NCBI GenBank assembly: GCA_037349105.1
Contig: JAYJMM010000123.1
Coordinates: forward strand, 5,456,001-5,520,000
DNA: 64,000 nt
Direction of reading: 5' to 3'
Source: Limnomonas spitsbergensis
Taxonomy: Eukaryota; Chlorophyta; Chlorophyceae; Chlamydomonadales
The position numbers and the translations under genes are program-made. Positions within the stretch are counted from its first letter, which is position 1; every line of letters starts with the position of its first letter. Below are positions 1-10,793 of the stretch, piece after piece. The notes below the pieces were generated by a model. That model saw only the letters and a list, made by a program, of their open reading frames with translations. It searched no databases and was not told the origin of the DNA.

Positions 1-2158
1 CTCTGCATGTCTGACTGGAGGCCACTCTTTGACGATGCACTTCTGGCTGTCAGTCACTGATCTTCGCTGTAGGGTCACCCAGTTTGGGCCCAAATTCCTA
101 ACCGTCCTGGTCCTGTACCGTGTGTAAACAGCGTATCAGCCATTTCCTTACCAGTCCTCCTATTTTGGCCATACCGTGTCCGTACCGTACTGTTTGACCG
201 TACCGTATTTCCGTACCGGTTAACCCTGGTTCGCTGTGTGTTTGTGTGTTAGGATGTGTGTGTAGTGTGTGTATGTCCTTGCATGTGTAGTGAAACCTGA
301 TGTGTTTGGGTTAAGGGTTCTGTAAAGGTCCTGTAACAATACCCTTAACCCTATAACATCAGGTTAAAGGGTCACTGACGTCAGCTATGGGTGCCTCCTT
401 GCATGCGCAGCCAAACCCGGTGTTAAGGGTTTCGAACCTGTACTAAAACCTCTTTAAAATAAGCCCTCATTGATGTTTGCTGTGGGTGCGTCCTTCCATG
501 CGCAGCAAAAAAAGGTTGAGGTTTTAGTGTTGAGAACCCTCAACACAATGCCTGTGAACCCTCTGCCCTGAGCTTCACACTGATGATGGATGTGTGGGTC
601 AGTCAGTGAGTGTGTTATTTTAAGTTTTTAGAGGAACCTTAAGTCTACCATGACTCCCTTTTGGGGACTTACTAAAGCTGACATTTACCCTGAATCCGAG
701 GCGAAGCCTTCGTGGGGGGGGGGGGCGGGGGGGTGCCCAACCCCCAAAGTCAAGGAGCAGACTGACGTGAAACATTCTTCAATAAAAAAAGCTTTGTTTT
801 CAGAATTCGGTTCATCACAATGTTGAGACAGAACCTCGCATATCCAACTGTCCAGAGTCCAATGGAGCAGTGCTTGAGATGTTTCATAGTAATTGAGGGT
901 CACAAATATGTTGGAGCAGAGCATCAAACACTCATAAATATATATTGCCGAGTGGATATTTCTGCAAGCCTTCTGCTCCAGCCAGACCCTAATGGTCTGC
1001 TTGTAGGGGAAATTCTTCAAGGATGACTCTGGAATGGTGGTCTGCTCTAGCACAAATGGTCAGGTGCTTTGCCTGTAGCCTGTTGCTTTGCGGGTTCTTC
1101 ATGAACTTCATGGCCAAGAGCATCGCAGCGCTTGCATTCCCGTGTATGCTTGTTCATGTTGCTGTCGTCTAAGCCGATATCTATCAGCCACTCTCTCCTC
1201 ATTTCGCCCTCATCGCAGTGCGACTCTTGAAAGGCGTTCGTACCAGAGCCCCTCATGCGTTTCCAAGCACCATCGCTATGGCCTTTCCAAACTCAACTCG
1301 CCATTTAGTCCCTTGTGTCGGAATGATTGTCTAGAGGGCTGTTTGACCAATCACTATTGCAGAATTCGAAAGCCAAGGTTTCACCGCGCCGGTCAAGATC
1401 GATTCCCCCCTGATTTACCGTGAATCGCGGTATACCGCGGCTTAAAATAATCACTGGTGTGGGTATGTCCATGGACCACATGCAGCCAAACCTGGGGTTT
1501 AGGGTGAAGGGTTTCTGACAAAGTTTAATTACAAAACAGTATATGATAATAATAATAATAATAATATAAACAATATGTAATAATAATAACAAACCCCTGC
1601 ACCTGAAACCTTGCCAGTGTCTGTGTGTGTGTGCCTCCTTGCATGTGCAGTCAAACCTGGTGCGGATCTACCCTTCGGCCTGGCGAGTGGATAGCAGGTG
1701 GGAAAAGCCAAAAGAAAGGTTTTAAGGTGCCTATGTGCCGCTGTTGCTGTTGCGGCATCTATACTCTTCAATCTCAAAACATTCACCTACTGGCATTTGT
1801 TTTGAAAGGGCGTGGAAGCATGTGTCTGGACCTGTTGAACACAACAACTCAATAAGGATGCTGTGTGAGGAAGCATCTAAGAAACAGAGGAGGCGACGTC
1901 AGGGTTTGAGTATATAAGAGGCAATGTCAGGGTCAAGGTTTGAAAAATATGTGAGGCAACATCTGGGCTGGGGGGTGGGAACCCTGGACGTAAGGTCTTA
2001 AAACATGCAGAATCCTGAACCCTAAACGCTGAACGTTAAGCCCTGATCAGTATTTACCCTTAGCCCTAACCAGGCCAGGCTTTTATACACCCTAAACCCT
2101 GAACCTTAAATGCTAGGCCCTACATTTAATTCAACCCTGAACCCTTAACCACGCGTAG
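1..2158 (+). other. Intron at left edge of window, upstream of the first visible PLC exon
   Basis: No exon could be supported here. The following exon opens in phase 2, so at least one more coding exon should lie to the left; the conserved RVYP-type segment expected just before it was looked for and not found. A motif of about 30 bases centred on tccttgcatg and ending in cag recurs near 271, 389, 483, 1459 and 1628. By analogy with the other introns these may be degraded copies of the junction of an exon left of the window, but that is inference. The stretch at 680-1440 differs in texture and is listed separately. Confidence 0.5.
680..1440. other. Non-repetitive island in the intron, possible inserted element
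   Basis: This stretch lacks the ccctaaaccc-like text that surrounds it and reads like unique sequence. Its minus strand holds an open frame of 122 codons (1053-685) and another of 69 codons just upstream (1256-1047). I recognise no domain in either. A G-run of more than ten bases near 713-731 lies inside the longer frame. It may be a decayed mobile element or unique intron sequence; no terminal repeats or target-site duplication were seen. Confidence 0.3.
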
Positions 2159-2255
2159 GAATTACAACCCTTCGATGGCGTGGAGCATGGGCGCTTCATG
2201 TGTGGCGCTCAACTGGCAGTACTGGGACAAGCCCATGTGGATCAACGAGGGAAAG
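2159..2255 (+). CDS. PI-PLC exon A: Y-box segment
   Basis: Opens in phase 2 after an acceptor cgcgtag and encodes 32 residues beginning NYNPSMAWSMGASCVALNW and ending PMWINEGK. It aligns with the family's SSNYdP.-.W..G.q.VALN.Q...-P M..N.G segment, the C-terminal strand-helix part of the catalytic barrel. The donor is AAG then GTCAGT. The preceding arginine-tyrosine motif that contacts the substrate phosphates in animal PLC-delta would be in the previous exon. Two degraded copies of this exon's donor edge follow within 280 bases (about 2302 and 2501). Confidence 0.85.
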
Positions 2256-2574
2256 GTCAGTGATGACCGCTGAACCCTAAACCTCCATCCATCGAGCCCC
2301 TGAATGAACGAGGGAAAGGTCAGAGATGACCCTAGAACCTAAAACCGCAAAATCCCAAACCCCAAACCCTGAATCCGCTTCCTGTCAGTTCCTGATTCAG
2401 TTGATCGACAACGGATGCTGCAGCAATCCCGTTCCAGATCCAAAACCATCATATATGCTCTGAACGGCTGAATTTCCCTAAACCTCCATCCGTGGAGCCT
2501 TGAATCAACAAGGGAAAGGTCGGAGATGGGGCTGAAACTCCATGCTCCATGCTTCCTCCCTAAAGTCACAACCC

Positions 2575-4010
2575 TCAACACCCAATACTCAACCCTAAAC
2601 CCATAACCCTTTACACCCAATCCTTGACCCTAAACCCATAACCCTTAACACCCAATCCTCGACCCTAAACCCATAACCCTTAACACCCAATCCTTGACCC
2701 TAAACCCATAACCCTTAACACCCAATCCTTGACCCTAAACTCATAACCCTTAACACCCAATCCTCGACCCTAAACCCATAACCCTTAGCACCCAATCCTT
2801 GACCCTAAACTCATAACCCTTAACACCCAATCCTCGACCCTAAACTCATAACCCTTAACACCCAATCCTCGACCCTAAACTCATAACCCTTAACACCCAA
2901 TCCTCGACCCTAAACCCATAACCCTTAACACCCAATCCTTGACCCTAAACTCATAACCTTTGACACCCAATCCTCGACCCTAAACTCATAACCCTTAACA
3001 CCCAATCCTCAACCCTAAACTCATAACCCTTAACACCCAATCCTCGACCCTAAACTCATTACCCTTAACAACCAATCCTCCACCCTAAACCCATAACCCT
3101 TAACACCCAATCCTCGACCCTAAACTCATAACCCTTAACACCCAATCCTCCACCCTAAACCCATAACCCTTAACACCCAATCCTTGACCCTAAACTCATA
3201 ACCCTTAACACCCAATCCTTGACCCTAAACTCATAACCCTTAACACCCAATCCTCGACCCTAAACCCATAATCCTTAACACCCAATCCTCGACCCTAAAC
3301 CCATAACCCTTAAAACCCAATCCTTGACCCTAAACTCATAACCCTTAACACCCAATCCTTGACCCTAAACCCATAACCCTTAACACCCAATCCTTGACCC
3401 TAAACTCATAACCCTTAACACCCAATCCTTGACCCTAAACTCATAACCCTTAACACCCAATCCTCGACCCTAAACCCATAACCCTTAACACCCAATCCTC
3501 GACCCTAAACCCATAACCCTTAACACCCAATCCTTGACCCTAAACTCATAACCCTTAACACCCAATCCTCGACCCTAAACCCATAACCCTTAACACCCAA
3601 TCCTCGACCCTAAACCCATAACCCTTAACACCCAATCCTCGACCCTAAACCCATAACCCTTAACACCCAATCCTCGACCCTAAACCCATAACCCTTAACA
3701 CCCAATCCTCGACCCTAAACCCATAACCCTTAACACCCAATCCTCAACCCTAAACTCATAACCCTTAACACCCAATCCTTGACCCTAAACTCATAACCCT
3801 TAACACCCAATCCTCGACCCTAAACCCATAATCCTTAACACCCAATCCTCGACCCTAAACCCATAACCCTTAACACCCAATCCTCGACCCTAAACCCATA
3901 ACCCTTAACACCCAATCCTCGACCCTAAACCCATAACCCTTAACACCCAATCCTCGACCCTAAACCCATAACCCTTAACACCCAATCCTCAACCCTCAAC
4001 CCAACGCCTC
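2575..4010. repeat. 35-base minisatellite, about 40 units, telomere-like
   Basis: The unit is 35 bases, built around ccctaaac(c/t)cataaccctt followed by aacacccaatcctcga. Period was checked from successive aacacccaatcct positions. Units differ mostly by c/t at two positions. The embedded ccctaaa and aaccct strings resemble the plant/green-algal telomere repeat, but the array is intronic and not a telomere. Confidence 0.9.
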
Positions 4011-4149
4011 CAATCCTTGCCCTTAAACCCGAAATCCTGGACTTTATCCCCCGAATCATTGACCCTAGACCCTTTACCCTTTGGATTCAGGTAATGGACG
4101 GTGGATACTGTGGCTATATGAACCAGAAGCCCTGAACCCTGAATCCTGA

Positions 4150-4497
4150 ACCCTACCCACCCACCCACTCACCGCATTCCCACCACATTCCCACCACTGC
4201 TGCTGCTGCTACTGCTGCTGAGCCCGTTCCCTTATCCAGCTCGTGGACAAGGGATGTCGCCCCCCCCCATACCTGCTTACCACCCCTGAACCCTTAACCC
4301 TACCCACCCACTCCCCGCATTCCCACCGCATTCCTACCACTGCTGCTCCTGCTGCTGCCGCTGCTGCTGCTGCTGCTGAGCCCGTTCCCTTATCCAGCTC
4401 TTGGACAAGGGATGCCGCGCACCCCCCACACCTAGTTACCACCCCTGAACCCTTAACCCTACCCACCCACTCCCCGCATTCCCACCGCATTCCTACC

Positions 4498-4540
<43 letters not shown>

Positions 4541-4658
4541 AGCCCGCTCCCTTATCCAGCTCGTGAACAAGGGATGCCGCCCCCCCACACACCTGGTTAC
4601 CACCCATGAACCCTTAACCCTACCCACCCACTCCCCGCATTCCCACGGCATTCCTACC

Positions 4659-4695
<37 letters not shown>

Positions 4696-4813
4696 AGCCC
4701 GTTCCCTTATCCAGCTCGTGGACAAGGGATGCCGCCCCCCCACACACCTGGTTACCACCCCTGAACCCTTAACCCTACCCACCCACTCCCCGCATACCCA
4801 CTGCATTCCTACC

Positions 4814-4847
<34 letters not shown>

Positions 4848-4965
4848 AGCCCGTTCCCTTATCCAGCTCGTGGACAAGGGATGCCGCCCCCCCACACACC
4901 TGGTTACCACCCATGAACCCTTAACCCTACCCACCCACTCCCCGCATACCCACCGCATTCCTACC

Positions 4966-5005
<40 letters not shown>

Positions 5006-5350
5006 AGCCCGTTCCCTTATCCAGCTCGTGGACAAGGGATGCCGCCCCCCCACACACCTGGTTACCACCCATGAACCCTTAACCCTACCCACCCACTCCC
5101 CGCATTCCCACCGCATTCCTACCACTGCTGCTGCTGCTGCTGCTGAGCCCGTTCCCTTATCCAGCTCGTGGACAAGGGATGCCGCCCCCCCACACACCTG
5201 GTTACCACCCATGAACCCTTAACCCTACCCACCCACTCCCCGCATACCCACCGCATTCCTACCACTGCTGCTGCTGCTGCTGCTGCTGCTGAGCCCGTTC
5301 CCTTATCCAGCTCGTGGACAAGGGATGCCGCCCCCCCCCATACCAGGTTA
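4150..5350. repeat. About 155-base array, eight units, with (CTG)n tracts and an exon-acceptor echo
   Basis: Each unit contains ccaccgcattcctaccact, a CTG run of variable length (up to about 14 triplets), then ccttatccag followed by ctcgtggacaagggatgccg. The last part matches the start of the real PLC exon B (gattcag then ttcatggacaacggatgctg) with a few substitutions, so each unit is a copy of intron end plus exon start. Unit length varies with the triplet run. Alanine/glutamine-rich frames here are by-products of the triplet. Confidence 0.9.
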
Positions 5351-6109
5351 CCACCCATGAACCCGAAAGAAAGAAAGACTACTCGCTCCGCCGAAGCATG
5401 AGGTGTCAGGACCCGAAGCCTTAAATCCCGGATCCTTACCCCTAACCTCTGTATTCCCTTCACCCTGCACCCTAAGGGTTGAACACCCTTCGACTCTGGA
5501 CCCTGAACCTCAAACTTCTGTTACACCTAAATACCACATACCTAAGCCTTACACCCTAACCCTAAACTCTTAACCCTCATCAAGCATGGTCTCTCTGACC
5601 TGCAAACCTATTTATTCCTCAAGCCCTACACCCTAACGCCCTACCCATTTAACCTTAAACCCGGGACCCTAAACCCTACATTTCTGAATTCCCTGTCGTG
5701 CATCTGATTTATGTGCATGGATCCTGTGGGTGTCCCGTCCTGGATCCAGATCCATAAAGCTTTGGCCCCTTAGCCCTAAATTGTGCCCTGAGATCTGAAT
5801 CCTGAGCATTTTACCACCAAGCCCTAGAGACCCTAGAACCTTAAACCAATAAACGCTAAAACCCTTAACCCCAAACCCTGAATCCGCCTCCTGTCAGTTC
5901 CTGATCCAGCTGATCAACAACAGATGCTGCGGCCATCCCTAGTTTAGCCCTAAACCCTGTGGTACACTCTAAACCCTAACCCTAAACCCTAAGCCTAGTT
6001 GATCAAAAACGGAGGCTGCGGCAATCCCGTCTCAGATCCAAAACCATCATATGCTCTGAACGGCTGAACCCTAAACCTCCATATGTCAAGCCCTGGACTT
6101 CAATCCATG

Positions 6110-6320
6110 GAGCCCTCTGAACCCTGAACTCTGAATCCTGAACTCTGAACCCTGAACTATGAACTCTGAACCATGAACTCTGAACCCTGAACTCTGAACC
6201 CTGAACCCTGAACTATGAACCATGAACCCTGAACTCTGGACCCAGAACTCTGAACTCTGAACCCTGAACTCTGAACCCTGAGCCCTGAACTATGAACCCT
6301 GAACTATGAACCCCAAACCC
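6110..6320. repeat. Short 14-15-base ccctgaactctgaa/ctatgaac repeats
   Basis: Imperfect tandem copies of a roughly 14-base unit lie just upstream of the exon B acceptor. No coding or regulatory signal is visible. Confidence 0.8.
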
Positions 6321-6347
6321 GCCACCCCTCCCTGTTTTTCGATTCAG

Positions 6348-6461
6348 TTCATGGACAACGGATGCTGCGGCTACGTGAAGAAGCCCGACTGGATGCTCAA
6401 TCCCTCGGACGCGCTGCCGGCCTTGGACATGCTGCCAGTGCGCAAGGCACGGGACCTGCGG
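6348..6461 (+). CDS. PI-PLC exon B: end of catalytic barrel, start of C2
   Basis: Thirty-eight codons in phase 0, beginning FMDNGCCGYVKKPDWML after acceptor gattcag and ending KARDLR before donor GTGAGC. The N-G-x-C-G-Y-V-x-K-P core is the most recognisable signature of PI-PLCs and marks the end of the Y half of the barrel. The last residues (..DLR) begin the linker into the C2 domain, where family members read LRV. Confidence in the family rests mainly on this exon and exon A. Confidence 0.93.
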
Positions 6462-7061
6462 GTGAGCCTTAAAGTGTGGACATGATGGAAGTGTGAACAT
6501 GTTGGTAGTGTGGACATGTTGGAAGTGTGACTGTCCTTGCTCAGTCCTGGACTAGAATGCACAAGCAGCAACGTTGTCGATGTCTCGCTCAGCCTTTTGA
6601 ATATGTGCACGACTGCCCTGTCTGGGTCTGTATTTTTGAATGTACCTGATTGCGAAGTGTGCATCTCCACTTCGAACGTGCACGACTGCCGTGCCTGGGT
6701 CCGCATTTGGAAAGCTCTCTGCTAGGCCGAGCTACTTTGAATGTCCACATGACTTCCGTGCCATTTTTGATGGTGTACAAAAGGGACTGCTGTGCCTGGG
6801 TATCCTCTTTCTAAATGCTCCCTGAAAAATGCCGTGCCATTTTTAATGTGCACACATGAGATTGCCGTGCCTGGATATCCTCTTTCTGAATATCTCCATC
6901 TCTGGGTCACTTAATGTACGAATGCTCTCTGCAATGTCGTACCATTTTTTTAACGTACACATGAGACTGCCATGCCTGGATATCCTCTTTTTGAATCTCT
7001 CTCAATCTCTGGGTCACTTCAATTTCGAATTCCCCGCCTCGTTCATTGTGTGCTCCTGTAG
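6462..7061 (+). other. PLC intron 2 (600 bp) with diverged tandem segments
   Basis: Contains short tgtggacatgttggaagtg repeats just after the donor and several diverged copies of a roughly 125-base segment carrying tgccgtgcctggatatcctctttctgaat-like text split over shorter matches (around 6540-7015). No exon-like sequence was found. Confidence 0.6.
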
Positions 7062-7127
7062 GTGCACCTCCTCGACGCGAATAAACCCGCCGGAGGGCTG
7101 CTGGGCCTGCCCTGCTGCACGGCCGAG
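7062..7127 (+). CDS. PI-PLC exon C: first C2 strand and loop
   Basis: Twenty-two codons in phase 0, VHLLDANKP to CCTAE, after acceptor cctgtag and before donor GTAAAC. It continues DLR of exon B into the first beta strand of C2 (family pattern LRV.v.....). The loop that follows is glycine/leucine/cysteine-rich rather than acidic. Confidence 0.85.
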
Positions 7128-8159
7128 GTAAACGGGCATGCCCACCTCTGCTTGTGCTGCATACAACGACCAACGACCAATCAGTTATGAAGAATAAAAT
7201 CATTAGCAAGCCACACATGGAGTGGCTCCGAGCTCGGACACACACGTCTCCCATGCATGTTCCGTTGCATGTGTCAAAATAGCTTAATGGGGGAGGAACA
7301 GGGTAGAGCACCATACGGCATGGGTTTGTTTACATGCCGTATTGCGCTAACCAGGTGGCACGTTGCAGCGCGGTACGGCACTTGCTTATCCGGGTTGTAC
7401 TGCCAAGGTAGCACTTTGCAACGCGGTACGGCACTTGCTTAGCTGGGTTGTACTGCCAAGGTGGGTCACGATACGGGGCACGGTGCAGCACATTTTGTGT
7501 GGTTGGATTCTACTCCCAAGGCAGCATGATACGTCTCAGTACGGCAAAGGTTTATCCAGATTGTACTGCCAAGATGGCACGATACGGCACGGTGCAGCAC
7601 ATTTTGTGTGGTTGGATTCTTTTACCGTGGCTGCATGATACGTCTCAGTGCGGCAAAGGTTCATCGAGATCGTGCCACCATGGGGAGAGGGGGGGGCTCC
7701 TGGGCCTGAGCGCGCAACGCTGAGGAGGTCAGATATGTGCTGTCCCATCACTGAGTAGCTGGGCTACTTGGCGCACCCAGATGCGCTCCTAGTATCCTAG
7801 GTATCATCCGCAATACCTAGGACTAAGGACTTTCTGAAACCCTCAGGTCAGCCGCCACGCTTCTTCCCAAAAAGCCCCCCCATGAATTCAATCTAGCCCT
7901 CAAAACCCCAATCAAACATCAAAATCCACTTGGTCTTTAAAACCCCAAAGGGTCAAAATTCAAAGCCAAGACCCTGAAGCCAAGACCCTGAAAAGGCAGA
8001 GAGCCCTCAAAACCCTGAGCCGTGTCAAAGGAATCAACGTTTGTGGTCAAGGTCTAGGTCAAGGGCATGCCCGTATATATTCGAATAAGGAGCAGATGAG
8101 ATTGCTGAGGAATGCATTTGATACTCATGAAGCCCCCCCTCCCCCTCCTGCCGTGACAG
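7128..8159 (+). other. PLC intron 3 with tandem segments and an echo of exon D
   Basis: From 7330 to 7690 two scales of repeat are visible: tgtactgccaaggt-type units of 60-70 bases and a roughly 125-base unit containing gcacattttgtgtggttgga twice (about 7487 and 7599). Bases 8031-8090 are a degraded copy of the start of exon D: tgtggtcaaggtctaggtca versus the exon's tgtggtcaaggtctgggtca. Around 7700 ctcctgggcctg may echo the end of exon C. Bases 7760-8030 hold short aaaccccaa/ccctga text only. Confidence 0.65.
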
Positions 8160-8263
8160 GAGTCGATTGTGGTCAAGGTCTGGGTCAAGGGCGTACCCGT
8201 GGATTCAAGAAAGCAGGAGACGCGTCCTCTGAGGAACGACAAGCAGCTGAACTTCAACTACAA
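8160..8263 (+). CDS. PI-PLC exon D: central C2 strands
   Basis: Thirty-four codons plus two bases, beginning ESIVVKVWVKGVPVDSRKQ and ending QLNFNY, after acceptor gtgacag and before donor GTGAGT. It matches the C2 segment DPyV.V.i.G.p.D..k..T.....n.-.fNp.W. Where the family usually has Asp-Pro before the first strand, which supplies a calcium ligand, this protein has Glu-Ser. The asparagine of the next codon is split across the intron. Confidence 0.87.
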
Positions 8264-10713
8264 GTGAGTGACCGGGTGAAACACATGGCTGATTGAATTC
8301 TGACTGTGTTTTCGCAGTGTTTTTGCAGTGTTTTCTAAGTGTTTGAGTTTCTTATGGCTGCTTGAGTTTTAAGTGTGTGTGTATGTGCTTGTGCCAAACA
8401 ATTTTTTTAAATCACTGTTTGAATGCATGCGTGTGTTTGTCGGATGTGGGGTTGTGACGTTGTGAGTGTGTGTGTTTGCTGGAGGAGCCCTGGGTGTTAT
8501 AAGGGTGCATATCCGCTGGAACCTGCTGAATGCTGCGTGGGGCTGGTAGGGTGGGGCTGGTAGGGCTGTGTGGGGCTGGTAGGGCCGCATGGGGCTGGTA
8601 GGGTGGGGCTGGTAGGGCTGTGTGGGGCTGGTAGGGCCGCATGGGGCTGGTAGAGCCGCATGGGGCTGGTAGGGCCGCATGGGGCTGGTAGGGGCGCATG
8701 GGGCTGGTAGGGCTGCGTGGGGCTGGTAGGGCCGCATGGGGCTGGTAGAGCCGCATGGGGCTGGTAGGGTAGGGCTGGTAGGGCTGCGTGGGGCTGGTAG
8801 GGCCGCATGGGGCTGGTAGAGCCGCATGGGGCTGGTAGGGTAGGGCTGGTAGGGCCGCATGGGGCTGGTAGGGTAGGGCAGGTAGGGCCGCATGGGGCTG
8901 GTAGAGCCGCATGGGGCTGGTAGGGCCGCATGGGGCTGGTAGGGCTGCATGGGGCTGGTAGGGCCGCATGGGGCTGGTAGGGCCGCATGGGGCTGGTAGG
9001 GTAGGGCAGGTAGGGCTGCGTGGGGCTGGTAGGGCCGCATGGGGCTGGTAGAGCCGCATGGGGCTGGTAGGGCCGCATGGGGCTGGTAGGGGCGCATGGG
9101 GCTGGTAGGGCTGCGTGGGGCTGGTAGGGCCGCATGGGGCTGGTAGAGCCGCATGGGGCTGGTAGGGTAGGGCTGGTAGGGCTGCGTGGGGCTGGTAGGG
9201 CCGCATGGGGCTGGTAGGGCCGCATGGGGCTGGTAGAGCCGCATGGGGCTGGTAGGGCCGCATGGGGCTGGTAGGGCTGCATGGGGCTGGTAGGGCCGCA
9301 TGGGGCTGGTAGGGCCGCATGGGGCTGGTAGGGCCGCATGGGGCTGGTAAGGCTGCATGGGGCTGGTAGGGCCGCATGGGGTTGGTAGGGCCGCATGGGG
9401 CTGGTAGGGCCGCATGGGGCTGGTAGGGCCGCATGGGGCTGGTAGGGTAGGGCAGGTAGGGCTGCGTGGGGCTGGTAGGGCCGCATGGGGCTGGTAGGGC
9501 CGCATGGGGCTGGTAGAGCCGCATGGGGCTGGTAGGGCCGCATGGGGCTGGTAGGGCCGCATGGGGCTGGTAGGGCTGCATGGGGCTGGTAGGGCCGCAT
9601 GGGGCTGGTAGGGCCGCATGGGGCTGGTAGGGCCGCATGGGGCTGGTAAGGCTGCATGGGGCTGGTAGGGCCGCATGGGGTTGGTAGGGCCGCATGGGGC
9701 TGGTAGGGCCGCATGGGGCTGGTAGGGCCGCATGGGGCTGGTAGGGTAGGGCAGGTAGGGCTGCGTGGGGCTGGTAGGGCCGCATGGGGCTGGTAGGGCC
9801 GCATGGGGCTGGTAGAGCCGCATGGGGCTGGTAGGGCCGCATGGGGCTGGTAGGGCCGCATGGGGCTGGTAGGGCTGCATGGGGCTGGTAGGGCCGCATG
9901 GGGCTGGTAGGGCCGCATGGGGCTGGTAGGGCCGCATGGGGCTGGTAGGGTAGGGCAGGTAGGGCTGCGTGGGGCTGGTAGGGCCACATGGGGCTGGTAG
10001 GGCCATATGGGGCTGGTAGAGCCGCATGGGGCTGGTAGGGCCGCATGGGGTTGGTAGGGCTGCGTGGGGCTGGTAGGGCCGCATGGGGCTGGTAGAGCCG
10101 CATGGGGCTGGTAGGGTAGGGCTGGTAGGGCTGCGTGGGGCTGGTAGGGCCGCATGGGGCTGGTAGGGCCGCATGGGGCTGGTAGAGCCGCATGGGGCTG
10201 GTAGGGCCGCATGGGGCTGGTAGGGCTGCATGGGGCTGGTAGGGCCGCATGGGGCTGGTAGGGCCGCATGGGGCTGGTAGGGCCGCATGGGGCTGGTAGG
10301 GCCGCATGGGGCTGGTAGGGCCCACACGGCCGAAGATTGAGACCCTGGGTGTGCGTGTAAAGGAGAGTATGGTTGCCTCCAAGCATTGTGGGTGTGCAAT
10401 AAAGTGAAGTTAGTTTTCTATTTGCTTGGTCTAGTAGCCCGTGGGGACATAGGGTGTAATGCGAGGGGTAGCTCTATCTGCTTCTGTCCGCCTTCGGTTG
10501 GTATGTTTGAACTAGCGGTTTAAATTTCGCATTTAATTATAGACTCAGATCACTGCTGAAGCCAGCCACCCCCCCTCCTCCATACACTGCGATTGCATGT
10601 TCCTTGTCTTATTTTTGGAGTCGGCGGTTGCGCTGCTGTTTGAAATTCGAATTCAAATTTGAGGGTAGATCACTATAGAAAGAAGCCCCCTCTCCCTCAT
10701 TGCCCCTGTGCAG
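8264..10713 (+). other. PLC intron 4, mostly a 19-base satellite plus an echo of exon E
   Basis: The satellite occupies about 8530-10325 and is listed separately. Bases 10592-10660 are a degraded copy of the start of exon E, keeping ttgcatgttccttgtctt and ggcggttgcgctgctgttt against the exon's ttgcaccttccccgtctcc and ggcggtgctgcttttca. The rest (10330-10590) shows no feature. Confidence 0.7.
8530..10325. repeat. 19-base satellite, about 95 units
   Basis: The unit is ggggctggtagggccgcat with common variants (gctgcgt, gagccgcat and a shortened tagggtagggc). Blocks of several hundred bases recur nearly unchanged (for example around 9290-9440, 9590-9740 and 9890), so growth also occurred by larger duplications. 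Because 19 is not a multiple of three and the minus strand lacks stops, all three minus frames stay open for over 600 codons of Pro-rich 19-residue repeats; these are not genes. Confidence 0.93.
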
Positions 10714-10793
10714 TTGCACCTTCCCCGTCTCCTTTCCAGAGCTGGCGGTGCTGCTTTTCATTCTGAAGCAGGAGGGGGAGGCGCTGGCATACG
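10714..10793 (+). CDS. PI-PLC exon E: C2 strand with PEL motif
   Basis: After acceptor gtgcag, one base completes an Asn codon and 26 codons follow, CTFPVSFPELAVLLFILKQ to EALAY, before donor GTGAGC. It fits the C2 pattern F.F.v..PELA.l.F.v very well, which fixed the donor of exon D at CAA/GTGAGT. The acidic calcium loop that usually follows (Asp-x-Asp) is replaced by KQEGEALAY. Confidence 0.87.

Larger units (their letters stand above)
2256..6347 (+). other. PLC intron 1 (4.1 kb), packed with copies of both flanking exon edges
   Basis: Donor-side echoes lie at about 2302-2331 and 2501-2530; the 17 bases around the junction are identical to the real one in the first. Acceptor-side echoes of exon B lie at 2394-2424, 4084-4131, 5902-5934 and 5998-6030. 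Between them are a 35-base array, eight units of an about 155-base array carrying another acceptor echo, and a simple ccctgaactctgaa-type tract. About 70 bases at 2401-2474 recur at 5998-6067. Bases 5400-5880 hold only degenerate ccctaaa-like text. Confidence 0.75.

Noticed and set aside
1735..1917. Frame SSISKHSPTGICFERAWK.. considered as the missing PLC Y-box exon
   Set aside because: Similarity to the S-S-x-S-E region is too weak, the RVYP motif is absent, and no splice pair gives the required phase.
2575..4010. True telomere
   Set aside because: The unit is 35 bases with mixed content, internal to a gene, with coding exons on both sides.
4209..5463. Poly-Ala/poly-Gln frames
   Set aside because: By-products of CTG triplets within an intronic array.
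8369..10399. Three overlapping minus frames of 629-676 codons, Pro/Ala-rich
   Set aside because: All three frames of the same 19-base array are open, so no frame is favoured, and the array lies in a PLC intron.
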